A DNA stretch of 64,000 nucleotides from an uncultured Clostridia bacterium (GCA_934254825.1 CAKQMB010000004.1:124001-188000); one strand, 5' to 3'. Shown: positions 27,801 to 36,687, numbered from the stretch's first letter. Notes: generated by a model not told the origin, from the letters alone. A program made the numbers and translations.

Positions 27801-28207
27801 AGCCAGTCTATGGCAAACGCCCCGCCGCCGCTCACGGTTAACGTGAAGTTATCGACAAGTATCTCCTTTTCGGTTTCCGCGTTATAAACCAAAGAATATT
27901 CGCCCGACGTATCGAACGTATACGCGCCGTCGTCTTCGGTAAGCTCCGCGACTAAATCGTCGTTTTTCTTTACTTCTATCTTATAAGATAAAACATTTTC
28001 CTGCGTGACCGGAACAGGTAACACGAATACTTCCCCGACGTTACAAGCGGCGTTATCCGGAAGCCCTATATCTGCCTGCCTGCCGATTTTGTCGATCTTA
28101 TCGCTTTCGCCGCCGCCGTTACCCGACGAACAGCCGACAAAACCCACGACCGATAAAACAGTTAAAACAGATAAAACGCTTAACGCAATCTTTTTAAATT
28201 TCGTCAT
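24884..28207 (-). CDS. Large multi-domain Ig-like lipoprotein (glycan operon)
   Basis: A 1107-residue lipoprotein (lipobox GFVGC, Cys about 25), then a polar spacer. Beta-rich domains include several Ig-like ones ending in the pattern G-x-Y-x-x-x-Y-x-x-x-D: GEYSLVYNAE, GNYSIVYSSKDFYGN, GRYICVYTIYDE and GRYKVVYMAMDEAGN. This is typical of DUF5011/HYR-type modules in Gram-positive surface proteins. Between them lie larger domains of about 200 residues rich in Trp, Tyr and Asn that could bind carbohydrate. Start: two adjacent ATG codons follow AAGGAG; the second (28207) has better spacing (6 nt) than the first (28210). It lies 49 nt after the second permease. No catalytic residues were recognised. 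Confidence 0.72.
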   Translation of the reverse strand: MTKFKKIALSVLSVLTVLSVVGFVGCSSGNGGGESDKIDKIGRQADIGLPDNAACNVGEVFVLPVPVTQENVLSYKIEVKKNDDLVAELTEDDGAYTFDTSGEYSLVYNAETEKEILVDNFTLTVSGGGAFAIDWLPESVGRFETVKIVDVYKNIDGQSVKADLTITSPSGRAVTPKDGIVEFTEEGNWTFEFSAGSGSGKITETKTVAARLNSSDLFSFTSGGVKKADAVSVPAGMGARDNPLNAKGVELTFKGDGVIRFNNMINLNDLSAADSLIELYAIPASVPDYTGYTEEVLPGEQYASGGYTHGTANFTKFEIKLTDAYDPGNVIIITFDNMPTLSYWNWNEGYINVGNKKVVYAINDGKLVSGLYGDNDTGTVGSYSFYGEGNFPFNVQLDYASKRFYSKTRGKDQVLVLDYSDASKLGAANVWNGFTTGECYMELSFPTVAKESSILITKILGVSLDGEKPADTKAPKIEIDCSDFENENAPTAKVGAAYKVPSATAFDELGGKFDLSVIVEDPNGESVDVTSGKFVPSVIGNYSIVYSSKDFYGNSATKTLTVSAVEALEDIVVSPVSEYEFYAGEDAPEPKFTISGGSGRKQYTVGYYLNGKELKPTDGWLSFNETGTLEIKFTVTDYFGSYEKTETYEVNAPDKPVLSDVVLPYALYVGKEYQFPKANAYDYKNESFADVDIFVNGAILGKDRKYTPQESDGKQLTVTYSAAANGALETKSYNVKVIDYNISSHMAFEGDVTTEVGSRYTTISAEKDYAISFAYPIVADGLKFSIGGVQGKDKFASIKFTVKDAGDARKTVSFSLEKISSRKFNVVIGEETYPLDFEWVNTVNENRESVVVIVSGGNVEFRDGNLVLLGSCPIKNWDNETEFSGFTSGGAYLTVKVNGIYAPTSVKLFGFGNQTYAKSSMLSAPSVALLGELKSGVVALKDKVSLPKAVGFSAISYSVSVTYEVTDPNGNVVRSGKGTDTGSFVCNKYGRYICVYTIYDEVNGVSAQQTFYFDVRDTVEPAVTADENLGTAKVGSSFTIKKAAVSDNSGSDKCVVRVFVVDTYYNSTDITASMKYTPTKSGRYKVVYMAMDEAGNIGVAVSYFTAQ

Positions 28208-28256
28208 CATTGTCTCCTTTAATCGTTATTCCCGTAAAAACGAGTAAGTTCTTTTT

Positions 28257-29153
28257 TTACCCTTTTAAGCCCCCGACCTGCATTTTCTCCGTAATAAGAT
28301 TTTTGCTTATCGTTATAAGAACGGCAAGCGGAATACTCATCATCAGAAAGCCCGCCAGAACTTCGGGAGTCGAAGACCCGTAAACGGTTATCTGATCCTT
28401 GAACACCCACATTCCGTAAGCAAGCGTCGGGTAACTCGGCAACCATATAAGCGACGTGTTATAATCGTTCCACGTTCCCAAAAACGAAAGAAGCCAGAAT
28501 ACCACGCTCGTCGTGAATACCATCGGGAACATGATCCGATAAAAAATATCGAAATCGTTCGCACCGTCTATTTTCGCGGCTTCCGAGTATGCCGTGGGAA
28601 TTCTTTTGAACGCCGCATAAAGCATTAAAAAGTTCATTCCCCAGAAGCACCCCGTCGGGCTTATGATAATATTCATAAAGATGTTATCGTAAATTCCGAG
28701 TGCCCTGTATATTTTCATCTGCGCGCCCATCGTGCCGTAAATAGGCAAAATCATAAGCACGATACCGAGCGAATATAAAAATTTTGAGCCGAAAAACTTA
28801 AATTTCGACAAGCAATATGCCATTACCGTCGTGAAAAATATAACGAGCGTAGGCTTACCGAAACTCAGAAGAAGAGTGTAAGTAAGCATCGTCCAGACGT
28901 TATATATCTTTCTCGGTTGTCCGACGACTTTAATCGAAATTTCGAGTTTATTCCATATTGCGGTATAGTTGCGTAACGTATGCTCGCCGCCGAGCGAAAA
29001 CGGATTCTCGAAATATGCCATTTCGGTCTTGGTGGACGCGTTAAACGCCCACAAAATCGGAACGCAAAGCGATAAACAATAAACGAGCAACGTCACGCCG
29101 ACTATAACGATAAATATTATCGCCCCGGGACTTTTTCTTACTTTATTTTTCAT
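28257..29153 (-). CDS. Sugar ABC transporter permease (MalG type)
   Basis: A 298-residue inner-membrane permease of the carbohydrate ABC family CUT1, second of two. Six membrane segments are visible. The EAA loop, which docks the ATPase, reads EAAKIDGANDFDIFYRIMFP near residue 195. The C-terminus ends MQVGGLKG, as in MalG/LacG-type proteins (the usual V-x-G-x-x-K-G end). Start has GGAGGA upstream; it begins 2 nt after the stop of the other permease. No ATPase gene lies in the operon, so it must borrow a shared MsmK/UgpC-type ATPase from elsewhere, as is common in Firmicutes. Confidence 0.92.
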   Translation of the reverse strand: MKNKVRKSPGAIIFIVIVGVTLLVYCLSLCVPILWAFNASTKTEMAYFENPFSLGGEHTLRNYTAIWNKLEISIKVVGQPRKIYNVWTMLTYTLLLSFGKPTLVIFFTTVMAYCLSKFKFFGSKFLYSLGIVLMILPIYGTMGAQMKIYRALGIYDNIFMNIIISPTGCFWGMNFLMLYAAFKRIPTAYSEAAKIDGANDFDIFYRIMFPMVFTTSVVFWLLSFLGTWNDYNTSLIWLPSYPTLAYGMWVFKDQITVYGSSTPEVLAGFLMMSIPLAVLITISKNLITEKMQVGGLKG

Positions 29154-29155
29154 CG

Positions 29156-30073
29156 TCAGTATTCCTCCGCAGGGCAGATATGTTCGAGAAAAGCCTTTAC
29201 GCCGAACGTTGCGGGAGCCGCGATAAGCGTGAATATCATTCCGCCCGCGCTCATCAGCGGGTACACCTTGTCAATGTTACCCGCCATCATAATTTCCTTC
29301 GACATATAGTAACCGATAAGCGAAGCTGACGTCGGGGCTTTCCATTCGTAGAAAAGAACCAATGCACCGCTCGCGCCGAAGAAACCCGAAATCGCCATAA
29401 CGAAACAGGTTATAAACGTCGGAAATATAAGCGGCATTACGATATTGAAAAACTCATGCCACATCCCCGCGCCGTCGATTTCGGCGGCTTCGATTATCTC
29501 GCCCGGAATGGCTCTCATCGCGTTCGGATAAATAATAAGTCCTTCGGCAAAACCCGTCCAGATACAATAAAACAACTGAACGCCTAACGTATATTTGTCG
29601 TCGCGCAGAAAGTTCGGAGGATTAACCATACCCGCGTTCGACAAGAGCGTGGGAAGTTCCCCTATGAACTTCATGAACAAAACCGATATAATAAAGCTCG
29701 AAAACGCCTGCGGAATCATTACAAGCAAACCGTATGCCTTTGAGCCTATGAATTTCTTGAACAAATAATACGAGAAAATAAAGTACAGCGGTATCGTACA
29801 AACGTAAGATATCAGATTGAATTTTATCGTATTAAGAATACTGAAATGCGCTTCGTCCATCGGATCGGCAAGTTTTTTGAGAAAATCCGCAAAATTTTGA
29901 AGTCCGGCAAATTGCTTTACTCCGTCAACGGTTTTTTCAAACGCCAGCGTAAGGGACGAAACGTTCACGCCTATCCAGAATATGCAAAACAGCAATAACG
30001 GGTAAAACATATGCGAAATCAAAAATATGTTACGCGATATGTCCCCGTGAGTGCGTTTTTTTTGTTGAATCAT
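29156..30073 (-). CDS. Sugar ABC transporter permease (MalF/UgpA type)
   Basis: A 305-residue partner permease of CUT1 type with six membrane segments and EAA loop EAAEIDGAGMWHEFFNIVMP near residue 215. It lies 13 nt after the solute-binding protein gene and 2 nt before the second permease. GAGGG precedes ATG. Together the three genes encode an importer for oligosaccharides released by the surface proteins of this locus. Substrate specificity cannot be read from sequence. Confidence 0.92.
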   Translation of the reverse strand: MIQQKKRTHGDISRNIFLISHMFYPLLLFCIFWIGVNVSSLTLAFEKTVDGVKQFAGLQNFADFLKKLADPMDEAHFSILNTIKFNLISYVCTIPLYFIFSYYLFKKFIGSKAYGLLVMIPQAFSSFIISVLFMKFIGELPTLLSNAGMVNPPNFLRDDKYTLGVQLFYCIWTGFAEGLIIYPNAMRAIPGEIIEAAEIDGAGMWHEFFNIVMPLIFPTFITCFVMAISGFFGASGALVLFYEWKAPTSASLIGYYMSKEIMMAGNIDKVYPLMSAGGMIFTLIAAPATFGVKAFLEHICPAEEY

Positions 30074-30086
30074 ACCACCCTCGCGA

Positions 30087-31778
30087 TTATTTCATGCTGT
30101 TTTTTGCGTATTCGTACATACCGCTGTATATTTTGTCGGCAGAAACGTTCTTTATAAGCGCGGAAACTGGATCCTGATAGATATTTCTGTCCGCATAGAA
30201 GTAATATTCGCAATCTTTACTCACGCTCGATTTACCGACGTTCAGAAGAAGAGCGGTATTTACGATGTGGATATTTTCGGAATGATAAATTTCCCAACAA
30301 TTACGAGCGAACGGAGTCAAATTCGATAACTCTTCATCGGAGAGCGAATACTCGAAAGGACGAATACAACCGTTTGACAAAGTGAAATGTTTGAGATATT
30401 TATCGGAACAGGTCATAGAAAGGAACTCTTTGATCTTAGCAGCTTTCGCCTCGTCTTTCGTATTGCGCGCAAAAACCGAACCTGCTTCCGTAACAGGCAT
30501 ATACGAATCGGTTGCAGCCATTTTTTGTCCTTCAAAAGCGGGAGCATAAAGGAACGTGTACTCGTTCTTATTATATCCGCCCACGGCTTCGAGTTTAGGT
30601 CTCGCTTCGTTTTCCCACCACGATCCGTCGCACAAAATAGCGGCTTTTTCCATAGTGGAAGACGTTTCGCCGTAAATAAACGAACCTTGGGTTTCGATAT
30701 GAGTTTCGTTACCCGTCAAGCTCTTGGAATGCGCGTTTTTAACGACTTGCGAAGAGAAAAATTCCAAAGCCTTTTTGAGTTCGGGAACTTTGTACGATTC
30801 GGCTCTGCTTCTACTGTTCACCGTGATTTCTTTTCCGCTTTCGTCCGTAAACGAATATTCTTCATCGCCGAACATAAGCCACTTCCGCATATTTTCTTCG
30901 CCCATATACTGACCGAAAATTCCCGATAAAACGGCGTTTGTATATCCGGGATATTTGCCCGACCATAAAAACGCTTTATAATTCGCGCTGGAAATGGCGT
31001 CCATCATATCGTTCCATTCCGTTACGTTTACGGGCTGTCCGTCGTCAACGGTGCCGTATTTACCGTCTTTACCCGCTGTGAGAATAACGTCCGAATATTC
31101 CGGCGCACCGCTAACGTCCGAGCGAACGAGTACGTTTCTCATCTGATAAGTCGCCGTTTTGAGCGAGCAACCGAGAGCCTCTTCTATCGCCTCTTTTTCG
31201 GAAACGTCCGCAGCGGTAAACCAGCCGTTTTTAACAAACGTTTCCTTGTTTACGATCATTCCCATAACCAGTTCGGCGTAAGGCAGACCGTAAATTCCGC
31301 TCGCGGTTCCGTAGTTCGTGTATAACTTGTTATACCCGTCATTGACGTTCGCAAGTTTTTGCGATACGGTTTTTCCGCTTTCGCCGTCCGGCTTGGACGC
31401 ATACACGTCGGACAAATCGAGCAGGTAATTATTCGAAATCATTTCCGGCCACATTGTCGGGTTGGACGTAAAATAAATATCAGCCGACGAAGTTCCCGAT
31501 TTGAATGCGTCGTAGAAATTCGCGCCGTCGTCTTTATTGTTGGTTTCGAGTAAGTTCATAACCCATTTTTCAGACGATACCGTTGAATTGTTATTTTTGT
31601 TGAATTCATCCACAACGTCTTTAAGCCAGTCGCTTCCGACGCCGCCGGTATAAACCTGAATGTAGATATTGTTGGCTTTGTCGTCGAAACTGCCGTCGAT
31701 TTTCGGTCCGCAAGCCGTAAGCGACGCAGCGATTCCCAAAGCTAATACGCAAGAAAGAATTTTGTTAATCTTTTTCAT
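30087..31778 (-). CDS. Extracellular solute-binding lipoprotein of the sugar ABC importer
   Basis: A 563-residue family 1 solute-binding protein. The signal peptide ends SLTAC with Cys23 lipidated. The N-terminal lobe begins IYIQVYTGGVGSDWLKDVVDEFNKNN, the usual beta-strand plus helix of sugar-binding proteins. The middle contains SADIYFTSNPTMWPEM, a typical ligand-lobe crossover. It is longer than most CUT1 binding proteins (about 420-450), which fits long oligosaccharide ligands. GGAGG lies 7 nt upstream of ATG. It follows the mannosidase gene by 16 nt. Acts on the outer face of the membrane and delivers sugar to the two permeases. Confidence 0.9.
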   Translation of the reverse strand: MKKINKILSCVLALGIAASLTACGPKIDGSFDDKANNIYIQVYTGGVGSDWLKDVVDEFNKNNNSTVSSEKWVMNLLETNNKDDGANFYDAFKSGTSSADIYFTSNPTMWPEMISNNYLLDLSDVYASKPDGESGKTVSQKLANVNDGYNKLYTNYGTASGIYGLPYAELVMGMIVNKETFVKNGWFTAADVSEKEAIEEALGCSLKTATYQMRNVLVRSDVSGAPEYSDVILTAGKDGKYGTVDDGQPVNVTEWNDMMDAISSANYKAFLWSGKYPGYTNAVLSGIFGQYMGEENMRKWLMFGDEEYSFTDESGKEITVNSRSRAESYKVPELKKALEFFSSQVVKNAHSKSLTGNETHIETQGSFIYGETSSTMEKAAILCDGSWWENEARPKLEAVGGYNKNEYTFLYAPAFEGQKMAATDSYMPVTEAGSVFARNTKDEAKAAKIKEFLSMTCSDKYLKHFTLSNGCIRPFEYSLSDEELSNLTPFARNCWEIYHSENIHIVNTALLLNVGKSSVSKDCEYYFYADRNIYQDPVSALIKNVSADKIYSGMYEYAKNSMK

Positions 31779-31794
31779 AATTTGCCTCCGTTTG

Positions 31795-34700
31795 TTATAT
31801 ATTTTTTATTTTTAAAGTTACTATCTCAAAAGGTTTTACCCGAAGCGAAATCACGCCGTCTTTTTCGGGTAAGTCTTTTAATTCGTTTTCCATAAGGTCG
31901 CACAAAGAAACCTTTTTACCTTTCGCCGCGAACCTTAATTTCACGTCCGTGGTTTTGTTCCCGCTCTCGAAAAGTCTTACGATTATATCGTCCGAATCTT
32001 CCGCGCGCTTGACCGTATCGATTATTACATTCTGCTTATCCGCACTCACAAACGAATATCTTTCGGGCAGTTTACCGTTACCGCTTGCTGTTGCCGCAAC
32101 GAACGGATTGTTAAGCAAATACGCCTGTTTATAGACTTCGCTGCTCCTTACCGTCCCCGCGTGAGGATATAACGAATATGTAAATTTATGCTCGCCTTTA
32201 TCGCAATCGGGATCGGGATAGGTCGGACACCTTAAAAGAGAAAGTCCGATCTCTCCGTCTCTTACCGAATAACCGTATTTGCAGTCGTTTAAAACCGACA
32301 GTCCGAAACTATCGTCGGACAAATCGGCAAATTTATGTCCGCACACTTCAAACTTCGCTTTATCCCAACTTGTGTTTGCGTGCGCGGGGCGTTCGAGATT
32401 GCCGAATTGAGTATCGAAAGTAGCTTTTTCGGCATTTACGTCCACAGGAAAGAACGCCTTCACCAGAACATGTTCGGTATGCCAATCGAGTTTCGTATCG
32501 AAGTCGATCCTGTCGATATGTTCGTAAAGCCAGATCGTTTGTTCTATCGTTGATTTTTCAAACTTACGAACAATCTTTATTCCGCTTCTTTCCCCGTCGG
32601 AAACTTTCTCACATGAAACGAAATCGTTTATCGGATAGAATTTTTCTTTATAATACTCTCTGATTTCCCACGCGTCGAAATTGTTCGGGTAATCTTCAAA
32701 AGCAACGATTCTGTTTGCGGTTTTTCCTTGCGGGATAACTTCGCGTGAGTTTCGCTTATCGTAAATCCGCGATATTTCCATACAATCGTCGAATTCGACG
32801 ATAAAGTATTTATTTTCTATCGATCCGTCCGCCACCGTAACGCTTCCGTCGAACGGAACAAAATCGGTTACCGCATACCCTTTTGCGGGGATATTATCAA
32901 AATAACGCGTTTTCCCGCCCGTTTTAACCGTTCCGCCGCAAGTAAACGACGTGGGGTTAAATACGACCGTTCCCGCTTTTGCGATATTGTCCGCAACGGA
33001 CTTAAAAGCCTTTTCGAGAAGTTTTCCGCATTCTTCTCCGACTTGTTTCTCTTCGGCGTTCGCCGTTTCGTAAACTTCTTTTATGGCAGAACCGGGAAGA
33101 ATATCGTGGAACTGATTTGTAAGTACCGTTTTCCACATTTTTTCGAGTTTTTCCTGCGGATAATCGATATTCGACAAAGAACCCGCAATCACGGAAAACA
33201 ACTCGGTGTTTTGCAGTGCGAACTCGCACTTTCTGTTGTTTTTCTTCATCTCGGATTGCGACGTATACGTCCCGCGGTGATACTCGAAATACAATTCCCC
33301 GACCCATTTTTCGAGTTGCCCTTCCGACTGCTTTTTTATTTCGTTCAGAAATTCGGTAGAATCCGAAAACTCCGTCGTAGGACATCCCGGAATACCGTAT
33401 TCCATACGTTTGAGCATTTCGATATCTTTACTCGTTGGTCCGCCTCCGCCGTCGCCGAAACCGAACGTGAGCAACGCGTCGCAGTCGGCATCTTTGTTGT
33501 GGTTTCTTCGCCATGCGCCCATGACGTAACTTGCGTTACCCTGCGGCAGATAAGTGGTAAAGTTTGCTATTTCTCCGTTTCCGTGCATTTCCTGCGCCGT
33601 CATGAAATGAGTAAAAATCTCGCTGCCGTCGATACCTTTCCATGTAAACGTATCGTTCGGCAACATATTGGTATCGTTCCAACTGATTTTACTCGTCACA
33701 AAACTGTCGACGCCGCTTTTTTTAAGTATCTGCGGCAACGCCGCGGAATATCCGAACACGTCGGGAAGCCATAAAGTTTTACTGTCTACCCCGAATTCGT
33801 CCTTAAAGAAACGCTTTCCGTAAAGAACTTGTCTTACCAGCGATTCGCCCGAAGTCAGGTTGCAATCGGCTTCAACCCACATTGCCCCTTCGACTTCCCA
33901 CCTGCCTTCCTTTACGCGTTCTTTTATTTCTTCGTATTTTTCGGGTGCTTCCTCTTTTACCGCAAGGTACAGCGGAGCCTGCGAAGACATAAACTTATAT
34001 TCGGGATATCGTTTCATAAGTTCGAGAACGGTAAAGAACGACCTTTGAGCCTTTTCGCGGGTTTGTCTTACCGTCCAGAGCCAACCGATATCGATATGAG
34101 TATGCCCCACGCATTTGACTTTTACGTTGCCCTTTTTACAATATTTGCCATAAAACTCTTTTTCCGCGTAATTTGCGGCTTCGGCAAAAGACGCGCGCAT
34201 TTTTTCGTCGCTGCGCCAATCGATTAAACTTAACGAATTATTCAGATAACGTAATATATCGACGTATTCTTTTGTGTTCCTGTCGGTAAAACCAAGCACG
34301 TCATACGGAACTTTCAAATCATAATACAATCTTTCCGCCGTTTCGTCTATTCCTACGATATCCGCATAGAACTTAACGGGGGCGGGATCGTTCAAATTCG
34401 TCCCCGTATATGCGTAAACGTAAACCTCGACTTCCTTTTTGTCGGGAAGCGTGATGTTCGTATGATTAAGATCAGCCCCCTGTACGGGATAACCGTCAAA
34501 ATATACTATAAACTGCGGATTTGAAGCGTCCCATTCCTTTTCGCTGATATTCGTTTTTATGCTTAATTCGTAACGAGTGCCGATTTTTCTTTCGGGAATT
34601 GCTATTTTTTTATAGAACCAAGCATGAGTATCGACTTTTCCGCCCCAGAAATCTTCTCGTCCGAACGGTACGGAATTACCCTCCGTAAAGACGGGCATTT

Positions 34701-34827
34701 CGCTCCCCGTTTTATAATCCGCAGGCATAAATCCGAAATTATCTATCGCTATCCGAACATTGATTGATTTTTCCTTTATTATCGGAATCATCGTAAAAAG
34801 CCTTTGCTCAATGTTTACTTTGTCCAT
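31795..34827 (-). CDS. GH38 alpha-mannosidase
   Basis: A 1010-residue glycoside hydrolase family 38 enzyme, the first gene of the operon. It removes alpha-linked mannose with retention of configuration and needs zinc. Motifs: GHTHIDIGWLW with His242 and Asp246 as zinc ligands, and LPDVFGYSAALPQI with Asp356 as the likely nucleophile; KISWNDTN and FTHFMT follow as in bacterial GH38. C-terminal beta domains complete the usual length (about 1000-1050). No signal peptide, so it acts in the cytosol on imported oligosaccharides. GGAG precedes ATG by 5 nt. The promoter has a good -10 box but a poor -35, as expected for activation by the divergent AraC protein. Linkage specificity (alpha-1,2, 1,3 or 1,6) cannot be told. 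Confidence 0.93.
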   Translation of the reverse strand: MDKVNIEQRLFTMIPIIKEKSINVRIAIDNFGFMPADYKTGSEMPVFTEGNSVPFGREDFWGGKVDTHAWFYKKIAIPERKIGTRYELSIKTNISEKEWDASNPQFIVYFDGYPVQGADLNHTNITLPDKKEVEVYVYAYTGTNLNDPAPVKFYADIVGIDETAERLYYDLKVPYDVLGFTDRNTKEYVDILRYLNNSLSLIDWRSDEKMRASFAEAANYAEKEFYGKYCKKGNVKVKCVGHTHIDIGWLWTVRQTREKAQRSFFTVLELMKRYPEYKFMSSQAPLYLAVKEEAPEKYEEIKERVKEGRWEVEGAMWVEADCNLTSGESLVRQVLYGKRFFKDEFGVDSKTLWLPDVFGYSAALPQILKKSGVDSFVTSKISWNDTNMLPNDTFTWKGIDGSEIFTHFMTAQEMHGNGEIANFTTYLPQGNASYVMGAWRRNHNKDADCDALLTFGFGDGGGGPTSKDIEMLKRMEYGIPGCPTTEFSDSTEFLNEIKKQSEGQLEKWVGELYFEYHRGTYTSQSEMKKNNRKCEFALQNTELFSVIAGSLSNIDYPQEKLEKMWKTVLTNQFHDILPGSAIKEVYETANAEEKQVGEECGKLLEKAFKSVADNIAKAGTVVFNPTSFTCGGTVKTGGKTRYFDNIPAKGYAVTDFVPFDGSVTVADGSIENKYFIVEFDDCMEISRIYDKRNSREVIPQGKTANRIVAFEDYPNNFDAWEIREYYKEKFYPINDFVSCEKVSDGERSGIKIVRKFEKSTIEQTIWLYEHIDRIDFDTKLDWHTEHVLVKAFFPVDVNAEKATFDTQFGNLERPAHANTSWDKAKFEVCGHKFADLSDDSFGLSVLNDCKYGYSVRDGEIGLSLLRCPTYPDPDCDKGEHKFTYSLYPHAGTVRSSEVYKQAYLLNNPFVAATASGNGKLPERYSFVSADKQNVIIDTVKRAEDSDDIIVRLFESGNKTTDVKLRFAAKGKKVSLCDLMENELKDLPEKDGVISLRVKPFEIVTLKIKNI

Positions 34828-34873
34828 AGTTTCTCCGTTGAAAAAAAATTAGTATTTTCCTTTTGGTGAACAC

Positions 34874-34879
34874 ATTATA
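34874..34879 (-). promoter_or_regulatory. Likely -10 box of the mannosidase operon promoter
   Basis: Minus strand TATAAT with no good -35 box at 17 nt, 47 nt before the GH38 start. Fits a promoter that depends on an activator, most simply the AraC protein encoded divergently. Confidence 0.5.
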
Positions 34880-34954
34880 TCATCTTTCGTCTTTTCTGTC
34901 TTGCGTTAATTTTAATAATTCATTGCCCTTTTTTTAAACGGGTTTGTTTTTCTA

Positions 34955-34983
34955 TTGACAAAAATTTTGATTTTGCTTATAAT
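34955..34983 (+). promoter_or_regulatory. Perfect sigma-A promoter for a leaderless araC-type gene
   Basis: TTGACA (34955-34960), 17-nt spacer, TATAAT (34978-34983). The ATG at 34990 begins 6 nt after the -10 box, where transcription itself should start. Confidence 0.85.
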
Positions 34984-34989
34984 CCGACT

Positions 34990-35844
34990 ATGAAGAAAAT
35001 TCAACCCGACTATTTCACAATAGAAAATCAGTTCAAAAACCCGTCGTCGTTTTTCGACGTTCATTGGTGGAAACTTGCAAACACTTGTTACCATACGCAC
35101 GTCGATTTTTACGAGCTGTTCTTTACGACGACTAATAATTTCGTGCATGTTTATCAGGATAAACAAGTAATTTTACCGGCTTACACGCTTTGTCTGCTTC
35201 CGCCCAAATCAACGCATCAACTGAAATTTACGGGAGACGCAAAAGATTTTACGGGGCTTGCGCATTTCAATTTGAGTATATCGAAAATGTTTTTCGAAAA
35301 TTTCCTTTTTGAAAACCATGCGCTTCTCGGAATAGACAGTTTAGACAGTATGATCGTTTTTCATATGAACAAAAACGAATACGCCTACGTCAGTTACCTT
35401 GCGAAACTTATAACCTATAAGGCAACGAAAGATACGGATTATTCTAAAATAATCAAACTGCTTTTAACAACCGTTTTGCTTTCATCGGGGGATCGCAGTA
35501 AGGTACTGTCTCAGCAATCGTCGGAACCCGACGCTTACGTCGCGGACTTACAAAATAAACTCGACCATTACGAACTTATGGACTGCCCCATTCAAAGCAT
35601 ATATAACAATTCTCCGACGTCTGTTCCGACAACGATAGCGGCGTTCAAACAGCGCACCGGAAAAACCATTGTCGAATATCGCACCGAAAAACGTATCGAT
35701 TATGCAAAAATGCTGCTCCTTAACACCGATTACAACATACTTGAAATTTCAAATAAAGTGGGATATTTTTCGTTAAGTCATTTCATAAAAAATTTCAAAG
35801 CTTACACCGGCTATACCCCGGAAGCATACAGAAAACAAATATAA
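34990..35844 (+). CDS. AraC-family transcriptional regulator of the glycan operon
   Basis: A 284-residue regulator. The N-terminal half is a cupin-like sensing domain (HVDFYELFFTT, LPPKSTHQLKF). Residues about 185-284 hold two helix-turn-helix motifs: the first around TVPTTIAAFKQRTGKTI, the second YNILEISNKVGYFSLSHFIKNF followed by TGYTPEAYRK, the AraC signature. It is divergent from the mannosidase operon, so it very likely activates it in response to a sugar. The start codon lies 6 nt after a perfect -10 box and no ribosome site precedes it. The next in-frame Met is far inside the sensing domain, so the mRNA should be leaderless. A metallo-hydrolase gene follows 18 nt downstream. Confidence 0.92.
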   Translation: MKKIQPDYFTIENQFKNPSSFFDVHWWKLANTCYHTHVDFYELFFTTTNNFVHVYQDKQVILPAYTLCLLPPKSTHQLKFTGDAKDFTGLAHFNLSISKMFFENFLFENHALLGIDSLDSMIVFHMNKNEYAYVSYLAKLITYKATKDTDYSKIIKLLLTTVLLSSGDRSKVLSQQSSEPDAYVADLQNKLDHYELMDCPIQSIYNNSPTSVPTTIAAFKQRTGKTIVEYRTEKRIDYAKMLLLNTDYNILEISNKVGYFSLSHFIKNFKAYTGYTPEAYRKQI

Positions 35845-35862
35845 TAAAAGGAAAAAAGAAAA

Positions 35863-36687
35863 ATGAAAATAAAATATTTCGGCACAGCCGTTTACGAAGG
35901 AATTCCTTCGCTTTTTTGTAATTGCAGAGTTTGCAAACTTTCCCGAGAAAAAGGCGGTAAAAATTTACGCACACGCTCACAAGCATTGATCGACGACTCC
36001 GTTTTGATCGATTTTAACGCCGACACCGTTGCCCATTATCAAAAATATAATTTCGATTGGAATAAAATAGACGCCTGCCTTATCACTCATTCTCACAGCG
36101 ACCACTTATACCCCGCAGATCTTGAAATGGCGGCGGCGGGCTATTCGCACGAACATAGACCTATCAACTTTTTCTCCGACGAGAAAGGCTACAATTTAAT
36201 TTTACCTTACGTCGATATTACAAAAAACGCTGTTTCCGTCACGAAAGTCAACGTCGGAGAAGAATTTTCGATTTCGAACGGAAAGTATCATATACTTCCG
36301 TTAAGAGCCAACCACGACGTCAATTCATCGCCTGTTATATATGCAATCGAAAGCAACGGCAAAAAAATCCTTTATGCGAACGACACGGGGATGTTCCTTG
36401 CCGAAACTTTGAATTCTTTAACAAAATATGCCCCGTTTGATTTGGTCTCTCTTGACTGCACAGGAGGACTAAATCCCGAAGACGAATATATTAACGGACA
36501 TATGAAACTTTCAACCGCCGTTCAGATGGTGAGAATTCTTCGGGAACAAAAAATAATCGACGAACGGACAATTATTGTTCTGAACCATTTTTCACATAAC
36601 GGCTACGCAACATACAACGAATTGAATTCGGTAGCCGGAAAATACGGCTTTATCGTTTCATACGACGGACTTGAAATCGAATTTTAA
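35863..36687 (+). CDS. Metallo-beta-lactamase-fold hydrolase (PhnP-like)
   Basis: A 274-residue MBL-fold protein. The metal motif THSHSDHL (HxHxDH) lies near residue 77, LRANHDV provides the next His near 146, YANDTGMF the bridging Asp near 170, and VLNHFSHNG a C-terminal His. The N-terminal CNCRVCKLSREKGGKNLRTRSQ resembles PhnP, a cyclic phosphodiesterase, including its CxCxxC zinc site. It probably cleaves a small cyclic phosphate or phosphodiester in the cytosol; the exact substrate is unknown. It is co-transcribed with the AraC regulator (18 nt gap, AAGG upstream). A shared terminator separates it from the convergent ADP-ribosylglycohydrolase gene. Confidence 0.85.
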   Translation: MKIKYFGTAVYEGIPSLFCNCRVCKLSREKGGKNLRTRSQALIDDSVLIDFNADTVAHYQKYNFDWNKIDACLITHSHSDHLYPADLEMAAAGYSHEHRPINFFSDEKGYNLILPYVDITKNAVSVTKVNVGEEFSISNGKYHILPLRANHDVNSSPVIYAIESNGKKILYANDTGMFLAETLNSLTKYAPFDLVSLDCTGGLNPEDEYINGHMKLSTAVQMVRILREQKIIDERTIIVLNHFSHNGYATYNELNSVAGKYGFIVSYDGLEIEF

